The translations under genes were made by a program, and so were the position numbers. A stretch of 60,276 bases of DNA, taken from NCBI GenBank assembly GCA_029974315.1, contig JARKSE010000182.1:1-60276 (forward strand), read 5' to 3'. Position 1 is the first letter of the stretch. Every line of letters begins with the position of its first letter. This DNA is from Paludibacteraceae bacterium. Its GTDB lineage: Bacteria; Bacteroidota; Bacteroidia; Bacteroidales; Paludibacteraceae. A model generated the notes under the pieces. That model was not told where the DNA came from and did not search any database. It saw only the letters and a program-made list of their open reading frames with translations. Positions 26,002 through 34,697 of the stretch are shown here, one piece after another.

Positions 26002-27090
26002 ATGAAAACAACTCCATTTACAGATATTCACATGGCGTTAGGTGCAAAAATGCACGAATTTGCAGGTTATAATATGCCTATTGAGTACAGCACCGGCATC
26101 ATAGACGAACACATGACCGTGATAAACGGTGTCGGTGTGTTTGATGTGTCGCATATGGGCGAATTTTGGGTGAAAGGACCGCAAGCACTTCCTTTTTTAC
26201 AAAAAATATGTAGTAATGATATCTCTGCAATTTCTCTTGGGAAAGCGCAATACAACTGTTTTCCAAATGGTAAAGGTGGCATTGTGGACGATTTGATTGT
26301 ATATCACTACGAAACCGAAAAATATCTACTCGTGATGAACGCAGCAAACATCGATAAAGATTGGGAATGGGTAAACGTCAATAATGCAGAAGGCGCTATA
26401 CTCGAAAATGCCTCTGATAGAATGGCTCAACTGGCTATTCAAGGACCAAAAGCGGCAGCAGTGCTACAGAAATTAACCACTATCAACTTGAATGATATAC
26501 CCTATTATGCCTTTACAACAGGTACTTTTGCTGGCATTGAAAATGTTATTATCTCAAATACAGGCTATACCGGAGCTGGCGGTTTTGAACTCTATTTTTA
26601 TCCACAATTCGGCGAACAAATATGGCAAGCTATTTTTGAAGCAGGAGAGCCCTACGGTATTAAACCTATTGGACTCGGTGCGCGCGACACGCTCCGTTTA
26701 GAAATGGGCTTTTTACTTTACGGACACGAAATTGATGAAACAACCTCGCCAATTGAAGCTGGATTAGGTTGGATTACTAAACCTGCAGCTGGTAAAAACC
26801 TAATAGATGGTGATTTATACATAAAACAACGCACAGAAGGCGTTTCTCAAAAATTGATTGGTTTTGAATTGTTAGAACGAGGAATTCCACGTGCCGATTA
26901 TGAACTTACCGATGGTAAAGGTACTGTTATCGGGCGTGTCACTTCGGGAACCATGTCGCCAACACGTAAAATTGGCATTGGATTAGGTTACATACAAACT
27001 CCTTATGCACAAGTAGGTACAGAAATTGCCGTATCCATTCGCAATAAAGAGCTAAAAGCCATTGTGGTAAAACCACCCTTTAGAAAATAA
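26002..27090 (+). CDS. gcvT: Aminomethyltransferase (glycine cleavage T protein)
   Basis: Takes the aminomethyl group from lipoylated GcvH and passes the one-carbon unit to tetrahydrofolate, releasing ammonia. Visible: [14 protein letters not shown] near the start, [35 protein letters not shown] (substrate Asp), [30 protein letters not shown], and the C-terminal barrel with [20 protein letters not shown]. Length 362 is usual. gcvH and gcvP are not adjacent. A strong terminator follows. Confidence 0.96.
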   Translation: MKTTPFTDIHMALGAKMHEFAGYNMPIEYSTGIIDEHMTVINGVGVFDVSHMGEFWVKGPQALPFLQKICSNDISAISLGKAQYNCFPNGKGGIVDDLIVYHYETEKYLLVMNAANIDKDWEWVNVNNAEGAILENASDRMAQLAIQGPKAAAVLQKLTTINLNDIPYYAFTTGTFAGIENVIISNTGYTGAGGFELYFYPQFGEQIWQAIFEAGEPYGIKPIGLGARDTLRLEMGFLLYGHEIDETTSPIEAGLGWITKPAAGKNLIDGDLYIKQRTEGVSQKLIGFELLERGIPRADYELTDGKGTVIGRVTSGTMSPTRKIGIGLGYIQTPYAQVGTEIAVSIRNKELKAIVVKPPFRK

Positions 27091-27109
27091 AACAAACCGA
27101 TATAATTGT

Positions 27110-27140
27110 AAAAAACGTATTGAAATTCAATACGTTTTTT
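27110..27140. terminator. Bidirectional terminator between gcvT and pabC
   Basis: AAAAAACGTATTGAA and its complement TTCAATACGTTTTTT with almost no loop and A/T tracts on both sides; convergent genes flank it. Confidence 0.9.
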
Positions 27141-27145
27141 ATTTA

Positions 27146-27733
27146 TTACAAACGAATAGATTGGGTGCTTACCGATACTACTCGCGTCAAATCAAAATCG
27201 CGCATAGCATTAATAAGCATAAAGTGAGAATATTTCGATAAATCCTCCAAGTGAATAGTTTTTGCTATAATGCGTTGTTGCTGCAATAACCGTGCACGAC
27301 ATGTACCAGCCAATAATGGTTCGGCAGGCGTTACCCACTGCATACCGTCAAGAAGCAAAATATTACTAAACGAAGTATCCGTAATTAACCCATGACGTAC
27401 TATAAGAATATCATCGGCATCATTTTTTTGTGTCAACGACATTTCTAATGCGCTTCTATCTGCCCATTTATGAGCATATTGAAAATGATCATCTACAGTA
27501 ACTAAACGTAATGAAGTGATACGCTTTGAAATATAAGGTGTAATGGTGTGCTATATGATATGCATTGGCGTATAGTCAATGCGCAACCGATAAGTGCCCA
27601 CATGCGGTAATTCTAAACGTACTATATAATCTGTCATACTATGTGATGCCAATTGATTAACACGTTGTTGGTGATAATCAAGGTGTTGCACCACCCCATT
27701 TTCAATACGAATCGTTTCAAACAGTTGGTACAT
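27146..27733 (-). pseudogene. pabC: 4-amino-4-deoxychorismate lyase (pabC), interrupted by in-frame TAG
   Basis: From ATG at 27733 the frame reads MYQLFETIRIENG to a TAG at 27551-27553, then continues open in the same frame to the normal end at 27146, for about 195 codons in all. Past the stop the protein is intact: YAHKWADRSALEM (likely PLP-Lys), HGLITDTSFSNILLLDG, WVTPAEPLLAGTCRARLL and HFMLINAMRDF, all family features of short Bacteroidetes class-IV aminotransferase folds. The enzyme would release pyruvate from aminodeoxychorismate to give p-aminobenzoate. It overlaps pabB by 17 bases. A point nonsense mutation, read-through or sequence error are the options; a restart at 27442 would lack the N-terminal domain. 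Confidence 0.85.
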
Positions 27734-28702
27734 ATATTTTCTCTAACAATTCATTATACTCTTCTTTCGCATCACTTCGCCACGTAATTCCTCCACCACT
27801 ATGATAATAAAAATCGCCCTTTTCATCACGTCTCACAAAGCGTATAAGCACGGCACTATCAACAGAAAAGCCATCAAATACTCCCATAATACCGGTATAA
27901 AACCCACGTGGAGCGATTTCGGCGTATTCTATAATTTCTACTGTTTTCTGTTTTGGCGCACCAGAAATACTACCAGCAGGCATCAATTTCAAAAGTATTG
28001 TGCCAATATGCTTATTCCAATTTTTCGGTAATTTACCACTAATTTGCGAACTAGTTTGTAATATTGTACCACGCGACGTTTCAATTTTATCCATATATCT
28101 AAATCGCTCCACTGTGACTTGCGAAGAAACCATCGCTAAATCGTTACGCATCAAATCCACAATAGTATAGTGTTCAAACAACTCTTTAGTGTTACTTAAT
28201 AAAAGTATTTCGGCATTAGGAAAACGAGCATCAATCGTACCTTTCATAGGATAAGTACTAATTTTATCGTCAGTTATAGTGATAAATGATTCAGGAGAAT
28301 AACACAAAAACTGCCCATTCACCAGTAGACGATAAGGTGCTGATGCATGATAAAAAATAGTATACAACGCTAAATTACGTCCAACATATGTTGGAAATGT
28401 AAGGTTTAGTAAAAAAGAATTGCCATGTAAAATCTCCCGCTGTGCAAAATTGAATCGAGCTATATATTCCTTTTCGGAAATGGGGTGAGGTGTTAGCGAC
28501 ATATAGGAAGAAGAAGGCACAACAGGTTTTCCGTAGTGCCCCCCCCCTTAATAGCGCATGAAATATCTGTTTCTATAAGTTCGGACAACTTTACCACTAC
28601 GCCAGATTCGCCTTTAAAATCGAGCAAAAAGAAAAAAGGAATGCGTGCACACCCTAATTGATCCATTGTTTTGCGTACAGTTTCTCTATTTTGCAGTTGC
28701 AT
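27717..28702 (-). pseudogene. pabB: Aminodeoxychorismate synthase component I (pabB), frameshifted at a G9 tract
   Basis: ATG at 28702 starts MQLQNRETVRKTMDQLG and LGCARIPFFFLLDF, a normal PabB N-terminus. At nine G on the coding strand (28539-28547) the frame is lost and would stop at 28493. The rest of the protein continues in another frame from HYGKPVVPSSSYMSL: PHPISEKEYIARFNFAQ, YPMKGTIDA, VDLMRNDLAMV, PAGSISGAPKQKTVEII, FYTGIMGVFDG and HSGGGITWRSDAKEEYNE, the complete chorismate-binding core. Seven or ten G would restore one ORF of about 328 codons. With PabA it aminates chorismate for folate synthesis. Overlaps with pabA and pabC are 17 bases each. Confidence 0.87.
28539..28547 (-). repeat. 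G9 homopolymer inside pabB
   Basis: Nine C on the plus strand, the longest G/C run I see in this AT-rich window. Its length decides whether pabB is in frame, so it is a candidate contingency tract or a sequencing error site. Confidence 0.8.
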
Positions 28703-29249
28703 AAAGAAAATTTTTAAGTATAAGTTCACCCGCCTCTGTAATGTACGATTCAGGATGAAATTGTACACCAAAAACACGTTTTTTCAGATGTCCAACTGCC
28801 ATAACCGCACCGTGCGCATCACGTGCTGTAACACGTAAATCCACTGGAATATCCGTAGCTAACCACGAATGATAACGCCCTACAATCATGTTAGTTACCC
28901 CTGAAAAAAGTATCGAATCTGGTTTACAATCAATTAGTGAAGGTTCGCCGTGAAACACCACATCACTCTGCACCAAAGTTGCACCATAATATTGGCAAAT
29001 GGCCTGATGTCCCAAACAAATACCAAGAATTGCCTTACAATTATCGTACTGTGCGAGTAATGCCTTCATAATAGGAAAATTGCACGGCAATAACGGACCC
29101 GGTGAAAAGATCAACGTATCATAATGCGCTGCTAACGAAACGGTTACATCGCGATGATTGAACACTGACACTTGTTTATTAGTAGTACTACGCAATAATT
29201 CCACTATATTGTACGTAAACGAGTCGTTGTTATCAACTAAAAGAATCAT
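28686..29249 (-). CDS. pabA: Glutamine amidotransferase, aminodeoxychorismate/anthranilate synthase component II
   Basis: Class I glutamine amidotransferase: MILLVDNNDSFTYNIVELL at the start, the oxyanion motif LIFSPGP, nucleophile Cys in GICLGHQAI, and the His-Glu pair in VFGVQFHPESYITE. About 187 residues, usual length. ATG at 29249 is preferred because it gives the family start; an upstream GTG would add two residues. It supplies ammonia to PabB; linkage to pabB and pabC rather than trp genes points to p-aminobenzoate, although PabA can also serve TrpE. The TAG stop lies inside the first codons of pabB. Unlike pabB and pabC it is intact. Confidence 0.92.
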   Translation of the reverse strand: MILLVDNNDSFTYNIVELLRSTTNKQVSVFNHRDVTVSLAAHYDTLIFSPGPLLPCNFPIMKALLAQYDNCKAILGICLGHQAICQYYGATLVQSDVVFHGEPSLIDCKPDSILFSGVTNMIVGRYHSWLATDIPVDLRVTARDAHGAVMAVGHLKKRVFGVQFHPESYITEAGELILKNFLYATAK

Positions 29250-29284
29250 AGGCACAAAGGGAAAATAGCTTTACATGTTGCTTA

Positions 29285-29292
29285 CAAAGATA
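29285..29292 (-). promoter_or_regulatory. -7 element of the pab operon
   Basis: TATCTTTG on the minus strand, about 36 bases before the pabA ATG. No TTG at 19-20 bases was found. Confidence 0.5.
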
Positions 29293-29443
29293 ATAAAAAC
29301 CACATAAATCAGAACTAATAGTGAAGAACTGGTGCGTATAGTTATTAGGAGGTGGAGATAAAAGCCCCGATGATAGGCGAAAATATGGGATATAACGCAA
29401 GAAGCAGATGAAGTAAAATGTCTTAAATGAGTTTAGCAAACCA

Positions 29444-29474
29444 TTGTGTAACATCATATTTTTCACTATTTTTG
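29444..29474 (+). promoter_or_regulatory. mtaB promoter
   Basis: TTG (29444-29446), 20-base spacer, TATTTTTG (29467-29474); leader of about 40 nt. Confidence 0.7.
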
Positions 29475-29521
29475 TCATTGCTAAAAGCAGAACTACAAAC
29501 GCCTTTTAGCTACATTATAGT

Positions 29522-30790
29522 ATGATTGACCCCTCAAAATTTAACGGTAAAAAGGTTGCTTTTCAAACCTTAGGATGCAAATTGAACTTTGCAGAAACAT
29601 CGGCTATTGGGCGCTCACTACTCGAAGCTGGTTTTCAGCGAGTAAAAATGGGCGAAAATGCAGATATTTGCATTATAAACACCTGTTCTGTAACCGATAC
29701 AGCCGACAAAAAAAGCCGACAAGCTATCAATAAACTCATACATCGACACCCCAACGCATTGATTGTTGTCACAGGTTGTTATGCACAATTAAAACCTGAT
29801 GAAATCGTACAAATTCCAGGTGTCGATTTAGTTTTGGGAACTAATGAAAAAAGTTCACTACCCGATTTTATTGAACGATTAGAAAAAAAACAGAAAGGCG
29901 AAGCATACACTGTAAAAACTGCTCATATTCTCCAGTTTACGCCCATCTGTTCGGCTGACGACAGAACACGTCACTTTTTAAAAGTACAAGATGGCTGCGA
30001 TTACTATTGTACCTACTGCAGCATTCCGTTTGCTCGCGGACGTAGTAGAAATGCTCCAATAGCAGAAACTGTAGCCGTAGCCCAACGTGCTATCGATGAA
30101 GGCGCCAAAGAAATTGTATTAACAGGTGTAAACATCGGTGATTTTGGGCGATCTACCTCTGAAACTTTTTTTGATTTACTAAAAGCATTAGATCGGTTAG
30201 AAGGTGTTCGTTACCGTATTTCAAGCATTGAACCCAATTTGTTGACCGATGAAATTATCGACTATGTGTCAAGGTCAAAACACATTATGCCACACTTCCA
30301 CATTCCACTGCAATCTGGTAGTAATGAGGTATTGAAATTGATGAAACGACGCTATACGCGCGAACTTTTTGCCGATAAAATCGAGAAAATTAAAACGTTA
30401 ATGCCGCATGCATTTATCGGCGTTGATGTTATGGTTGGTGTACGTGGCGAAACACCTGAATATTTTGAGGAAACACGTGAGTTTCTAGAGCGTTTACCCA
30501 TATCGCAACTGCACGTTTTTACATATTCGGAACGCGCTGGTACAAAAGCTCTTGATATTAAGTACAATGTGCCACGCACAGAACGTAAAAGACGTAATGA
30601 TGTGCTTCACCAACTATCTGAGCGTAAGACGCAAGATTTTTACGATAGCCAAAAAGGACGTATCGCATTTGTACTGTGGGAATCAACCAAATCGAGCGAC
30701 ACCATGCTTGGTTTCACTGAAAATTACATACGCGTAGAAGCACCTTACCAAAAAGAGTTGATTAACACCATTCAAAAAATCGTGATTTAA
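29522..30790 (+). CDS. mtaB: tRNA t6A37 methylthiotransferase
   Basis: Radical-SAM enzyme that converts t6A37 to ms2t6A37 in tRNAs reading ANN codons. The N-terminal methylthiotransferase domain holds the three cluster cysteines in FQTLGCKLNFAE, IINTCSVTD and VVTGCYAQL. The radical-SAM core has DGCDYYCTYCSIPFARG (CxxxCxxC), followed by EIVLTGVNIGDFG and PLQSGSNEVLKLMKRRY. FQTLGCKLN and overall length (422) fit MtaB more than MiaB. The TRAM region at the C-terminus is short. It is monocistronic, with a terminator shared with panD. Confidence 0.94.
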   Translation: MIDPSKFNGKKVAFQTLGCKLNFAETSAIGRSLLEAGFQRVKMGENADICIINTCSVTDTADKKSRQAINKLIHRHPNALIVVTGCYAQLKPDEIVQIPGVDLVLGTNEKSSLPDFIERLEKKQKGEAYTVKTAHILQFTPICSADDRTRHFLKVQDGCDYYCTYCSIPFARGRSRNAPIAETVAVAQRAIDEGAKEIVLTGVNIGDFGRSTSETFFDLLKALDRLEGVRYRISSIEPNLLTDEIIDYVSRSKHIMPHFHIPLQSGSNEVLKLMKRRYTRELFADKIEKIKTLMPHAFIGVDVMVGVRGETPEYFEETREFLERLPISQLHVFTYSERAGTKALDIKYNVPRTERKRRNDVLHQLSERKTQDFYDSQKGRIAFVLWESTKSSDTMLGFTENYIRVEAPYQKELINTIQKIVI

Positions 30791-30798
30791 TCGGTCAA

Positions 30799-30836
30799 AA
30801 AAGAAAAAAGCACCTTACAAGGTGCTTTTTTCTTTT
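30799..30836. terminator. Bidirectional terminator between mtaB and panD
   Basis: Arms AAAGAAAAAAGCACCTT and AAGGTGCTTTTTTCTTT separated by two bases; 17 bp with A/T tracts on both flanks. Confidence 0.92.
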
Positions 30837-30851
30837 AAAATATAGTAGCAT

Positions 30852-31202
30852 TTAAATCAAGCTGTTAGTTTTTGTATCGGGAAAAATAATAGCAGGTTTA
30901 AACGTACGTGCTTCTTCCTCTTCAAGCCACGTATAAGCCATAATAATCACTACGTCGCCCACCGAAACTAAATGAGCTGCTGCACCATTCAAGCAAATAA
31001 CTCCAGAACCACGTTCGCCTTTAATTACATAAGTTTCAAAACGATTCCCATTATTATTATCTACAACTTGTACTTTTTCATTGGCTATCAAATTGGCTGC
31101 ATCCATCAAATCTTCATCAATAGTTATGCTACCAATATAATCAAGACGTGACTCCGTAACAGTTACACGATGAATTTTCGATTTTAAAATGTTTAAATAC
31201 AT
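30852..31202 (-). CDS. panD: Aspartate 1-decarboxylase proenzyme
   Basis: Makes beta-alanine for pantothenate. The proenzyme cleaves itself at the Gly-Ser of [15 protein letters not shown] to form the pyruvoyl group; the site, the [18 protein letters not shown] strand and [15 protein letters not shown] are all present. The ATG at 31202 ([13 protein letters not shown]) gives a usual 116 residues; an upstream TTG is less likely. It lies 18 bases after panC, so the two beta-alanine/pantoate joining steps are made from one mRNA. Confidence 0.95.
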   Translation of the reverse strand: MYLNILKSKIHRVTVTESRLDYIGSITIDEDLMDAANLIANEKVQVVDNNNGNRFETYVIKGERGSGVICLNGAAAHLVSVGDVVIIMAYTWLEEEEARTFKPAIIFPDTKTNSLI

Positions 31203-31220
31203 GAGCAATTTATGTTTTGG

Positions 31221-32072
31221 TTATTTATAGCGAATATTATCTATCAAACGAATTTTACCACAATAGACCGTAATACAACCTACAACATCATCAGTTTCTT
31301 CCCACTTTTTAATCGATTGCAAGGTTTTACCATCTACTATTTCAAAATACTCCACATCCAAGCCTTCACGTGCATTTATTGCAGCAACCACAGCATCATG
31401 TAATTCTTGCACTGAGGTTTCCAAAGCAAATATTTGGCTCTCTTTCAATACTTGCGAAATATGAACTGCCCTTTGACGCTGTTCTGAAGTTAATAATGAA
31501 TTTCTACTACTCAATGCCAGACCGCTCGCCTCACGAACAATAGGACAGCCCACAATTTCAATCGGAAATTTCATGACCGAAACCATGCGACGAATAATGG
31601 CAAGTTGTTGAAAATCTTTTTCGCCAAAATAGGCACGTGTTGGTTGTACCAGTTTAAATAACTTACTAACTACCTGAACAACACCGTTAAAATGTCCTGG
31701 ACGAAATCTTCCCTCCATCACTTGGTCGAGCCCTCCGAAATCGAATTCAAATGGTTTTTGCATCTCATCGGCATTATACATTTCATCAGCATTGGGTACA
31801 AACATTACTTTACAGCCCACCGACTCCAATAGTGCTGCATCAGCTTCCACAGTTCGTGGATAATTTGCTAAATCATTTTTATCGTTAAATTGCGTAGGAT
31901 TAACAAAAACACTCACAAAACAGAGATCGTTTTCGCTCACACAGCGCTTTACAAGAGTTAAATGACCATCATGTAAAGCTCCCATTGTGGGAACGAAGCC
32001 TATAGTTTTATCCTGTAATTTAGCAGTTGATACCGCTTCCAATAAGGCGTTTTTAGTTGTAATTATTTGCAT
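31221..32072 (-). CDS. panC: Pantothenate synthetase
   Basis: Joins pantoate and beta-alanine with ATP. Nucleotidyltransferase motifs: [18 protein letters not shown] (HxGH-type), [16 protein letters not shown], the substrate pocket [34 protein letters not shown] and [15 protein letters not shown] (KMSKS-like). Length 283 is usual. First gene of panC-panD, with a -7 box at 32099-32106; divergent from gdhA. panB and panE are not in this window. Confidence 0.96.
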   Translation of the reverse strand: MQIITTKNALLEAVSTAKLQDKTIGFVPTMGALHDGHLTLVKRCVSENDLCFVSVFVNPTQFNDKNDLANYPRTVEADAALLESVGCKVMFVPNADEMYNADEMQKPFEFDFGGLDQVMEGRFRPGHFNGVVQVVSKLFKLVQPTRAYFGEKDFQQLAIIRRMVSVMKFPIEIVGCPIVREASGLALSSRNSLLTSEQRQRAVHISQVLKESQIFALETSVQELHDAVVAAINAREGLDVEYFEIVDGKTLQSIKKWEETDDVVGCITVYCGKIRLIDNIRYK

Positions 32073-32098
32073 ATAGTTTGCGCGGAAATTTGACTGTG

Positions 32099-32106
32099 CA
32101 AAAATA
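32099..32106 (-). promoter_or_regulatory. -7 element of panC-panD
   Basis: TATTTTTG on the minus strand, about 27 bases before the panC ATG; no clear -33. Confidence 0.5.
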
Positions 32107-32226
32107 GTAATAAAAAATGAGACTATAACCTTTTACAGGTTGATAACTTTAAAAGGAAGTACCGGCACCTCTTTTTATAAATTTATAAACATTTCACAAA
32201 TCCTTATAAAAAACTTTTTAATCCAA

Positions 32227-32256
32227 TTGGTTACATATCATTTTTGTGTATTTTTG
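32227..32256 (+). promoter_or_regulatory. gdhA promoter
   Basis: TTG (32227-32229), 19-base spacer, TATTTTTG (32249-32256); leader of about 25 nt. Confidence 0.7.
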
Positions 32257-32287
32257 CAACGAATAATTAAAATTAATTATAATACAA

Positions 32288-33625
32288 ATGAATACAGAAT
32301 CACTTATCAACGACCTACAGCGTCGCTTTCCAAACGAACCGGAATATTTACAAGCGGTTCACGAGGTGTTATCATCTATCGAAGAGATTTATAACGAACA
32401 TCCCGAATTTGAGAAAGCCAACATCATCGAACGGATATGTATACCAGATCGTATTATTTCATTTCGTGTAACATGGACAGATGATCAAGGTGTGGTTCGT
32501 ACTAATATGGCCTATCGCATTCAACATAATAACACAATAGGTCCCTATAAAGGTGGTATGCGTTTCCACTCTTCTGTTTGTCCATCAATTTTAAAATTTT
32601 TAGCCTTTGAACAAACTTTTAAAAACGCTTTAACCACCTTACCTATGGGCGGTGCAAAAGGAGGTTCTGATTTTAGTCCAAGAGGCAAATCAAATGCAGA
32701 AATTATGCGTTTTTGCCAAGCTTTGATGTTGGAGTTATGGCGTAACGTCGGTCCAGATACCGATGTTCCAGCAGGCGACATTGGTGTAGGAGGACGAGAA
32801 GTTGCTTATATGTATGGTATGTACAAAAAACTGGCACGCGAACATACAGGAACTTTTACAGGGAAAGGTATTGAATTCGGCGGTTCACTTATTCGTCCTC
32901 AAGCCACGGGTTATGGCAATATCTACTTTTTAATGAACATGTTAAAAAGTCGTGGAATTACAGATTTGAAAGGGCAAACAGTTTGTATATCAGGCTCTGG
33001 AAATGTAGCAACCTATACTGCCGAAAAAGTACTTGAACTTGGTGGTAAAATTGTTACCATGTCCGACAGCGACGGTTATATCTACGATCCAGATGGCATC
33101 GACCATGAAAAATTAGACTATATTTTCGAACTAAAAAATATGTATCGCGGACGTATTCGTGAATACGCTGAAAAATATGGTTGTAAACATGTTGCCGGAG
33201 GACGTCCTTGGGGCGAAATGTGTACCATTGCTCTACCTTCAGCTACTCAAAATGAATTAACTGGAGAGGATGCAAAAAAACTCATAGCAAATGGAGTTAT
33301 TGCCGTGTCGGAAGGTGCAAACATGCCGTCAACTCCAGAAGCTGTCAATTTATTTATAGAACATAAAATTCTGTTTGCACCAGGTAAAGCTGCTAATGCT
33401 GGTGGTGTATCGGTTTCAGGCTTAGAAATGACTCAAAATGCAATGAAACTGAGCTGGAGCAAAGAGGAAGTTGATAGTAAATTAAAAGAGATTATGGCAA
33501 ATATTCATGCACAATGCGTGAAATATGGTACCCAACCCGATGGCTATATCAATTATGTAAAAGGTGCTAATATTGCTGGTTTTATGAAAGTTGCTAAAGG
33601 TATGATGACACAAGGTGTAATTTAG
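32288..33625 (+). CDS. gdhA: Glutamate dehydrogenase (probably NADP-dependent)
   Basis: Interconverts 2-oxoglutarate plus ammonium and glutamate. Substrate-site motifs GPYKGGMRFHSSV and LPMGGAKGGSDF (catalytic Lys) are followed by VPAGDIGVGGREVAYMYGMY, the nucleotide loop ISGSGNVATYTAEK and APGKAANAGGVSVSGLEMTQ. The 445 residues and the GREVAYMYG signature place it in the hexameric family of E. coli GdhA, mostly NADP-linked and used for ammonium assimilation; some Bacteroides enzymes use both cofactors. The stop is TAG at the normal C-terminus, which shows that TAG ends translation in this genome. Confidence 0.95.
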   Translation: MNTESLINDLQRRFPNEPEYLQAVHEVLSSIEEIYNEHPEFEKANIIERICIPDRIISFRVTWTDDQGVVRTNMAYRIQHNNTIGPYKGGMRFHSSVCPSILKFLAFEQTFKNALTTLPMGGAKGGSDFSPRGKSNAEIMRFCQALMLELWRNVGPDTDVPAGDIGVGGREVAYMYGMYKKLAREHTGTFTGKGIEFGGSLIRPQATGYGNIYFLMNMLKSRGITDLKGQTVCISGSGNVATYTAEKVLELGGKIVTMSDSDGYIYDPDGIDHEKLDYIFELKNMYRGRIREYAEKYGCKHVAGGRPWGEMCTIALPSATQNELTGEDAKKLIANGVIAVSEGANMPSTPEAVNLFIEHKILFAPGKAANAGGVSVSGLEMTQNAMKLSWSKEEVDSKLKEIMANIHAQCVKYGTQPDGYINYVKGANIAGFMKVAKGMMTQGVI

Positions 33626-33644
33626 TTTACATGACTTTTAGTAT

Positions 33645-33681
33645 AAAAAAGGCGATTGAAAATTCCTCAATCGCCTTTTTT
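33645..33681. terminator. Bidirectional terminator between gdhA and the exchanger gene
   Basis: GGCGATTGA pairs with TCAATCGCC (loop AAATTCC), with six A before and six T after. It can end both convergent transcripts. Confidence 0.92.
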
Positions 33682-33698
33682 ATTTAGATTACATATAC

Positions 33699-34655
33699 TT
33701 ATGCTAAAATCAACCACACAAGATAAATTATATATATCACCAAAAAGATGACGCCTTCCCAACGATCTAACTTGCGACCACGTCCTGTAAAAACAAATAT
33801 AAACAATAGCGCACTTGCCACAATATTCAACAATAGATCAAAATAAGACTCAGCCGAAATACTTACTGGCATAATACAAGCTGTAGTTCCTAAAATAAAA
33901 AATGCATTAAATATATTCGACCCTACAATATTGGCGATAGCAATATCCGTATTTTTCTTGATTGCAGCAACTACTGATGTTGCCAATTCTGGCAAAGATG
34001 TACCAATAGAAACAATGGTTAAGCCAATTACGCGTTCCGACACACCAAACTGCTGTGCAATTTTAATAGCAGCACGCACAATAGTTTCACCACCAACAAC
34101 CAAAAGCCCTAAACCAACTACAACCCACATAATAGCAACACCCATTTTCATAGCAGGCATTTCTGTAGCTTCATTTTCCTGTCTATTTTTTAAAGCAGAT
34201 TGAATAATATAACCCATAAAAATAGCAAAGAAAAATAGTAAAATAATACCGTCACCACGAGTAATGGTTGAAACGCTGGCATTATCTATCAGGTTATCGC
34301 TAGCTAAAACAAATAACACTAATGCAGACAAGAATGCCAATGGAATTTCAATCCACGTAGTAGATTTTTTTACCGCCAAAGGCAAAATAATGGACGAAAT
34401 ACCTAAAATACCTAAAATGTTAAAAATATTACTACCAACGATGTTGCCTAAAGCAATACCATTACTTCCCTTTAAAGCAGCCGAAACGTTAACTACTAAC
34501 TCAGGAAATGAAGTTCCCAAAGCAACAATGGTCAATCCAATAATCAAATCGGAAACCTTTAAACGGCGAGCAATAACAGAGGCGCCATCTACTAATTTGT
34601 TGGCTCCAAAAATAAGAGCAACAAAACCTAATAAAAGAAATAAAATTTGAATCAT
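33699..34655 (-). CDS. Calcium/sodium antiporter, YrbG family
   Basis: Inner-membrane exchanger of the CaCA superfamily with ten or so membrane segments. The two inverted alpha repeats are obvious: GLTIVALGTSFPELVVNV with ALGNIVGSNIFNILG, and GLTIVSIGTSLPELATSV with AIANIVGSNIFNAFF. Start is taken as ATG 34655 (MIQILFLLLGF); the TTG three codons earlier is less likely. About 318 residues, usual length. It lies 42 bases after the damaged P-type ATPase, so two cation exporters share the transcript; calcium extrusion is the likely common theme. Confidence 0.92.
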   Translation of the reverse strand: MIQILFLLLGFVALIFGANKLVDGASVIARRLKVSDLIIGLTIVALGTSFPELVVNVSAALKGSNGIALGNIVGSNIFNILGILGISSIILPLAVKKSTTWIEIPLAFLSALVLFVLASDNLIDNASVSTITRGDGIILLFFFAIFMGYIIQSALKNRQENEATEMPAMKMGVAIMWVVVGLGLLVVGGETIVRAAIKIAQQFGVSERVIGLTIVSIGTSLPELATSVVAAIKKNTDIAIANIVGSNIFNAFFILGTTACIMPVSISAESYFDLLLNIVASALLFIFVFTGRGRKLDRWEGVIFLVIYIIYLVWLILA

Positions 34656-34697
34656 ATCTGTCAAACAACTAAAAATATTAATACTATTGATATTTTT

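Noticed and set aside
28493-28777. A separate 94-aa gene between pabA and pabB
   Set aside because: Its second half is the PabB N-terminus before the G run and its first part lies inside pabA; it is a product of the frameshift.
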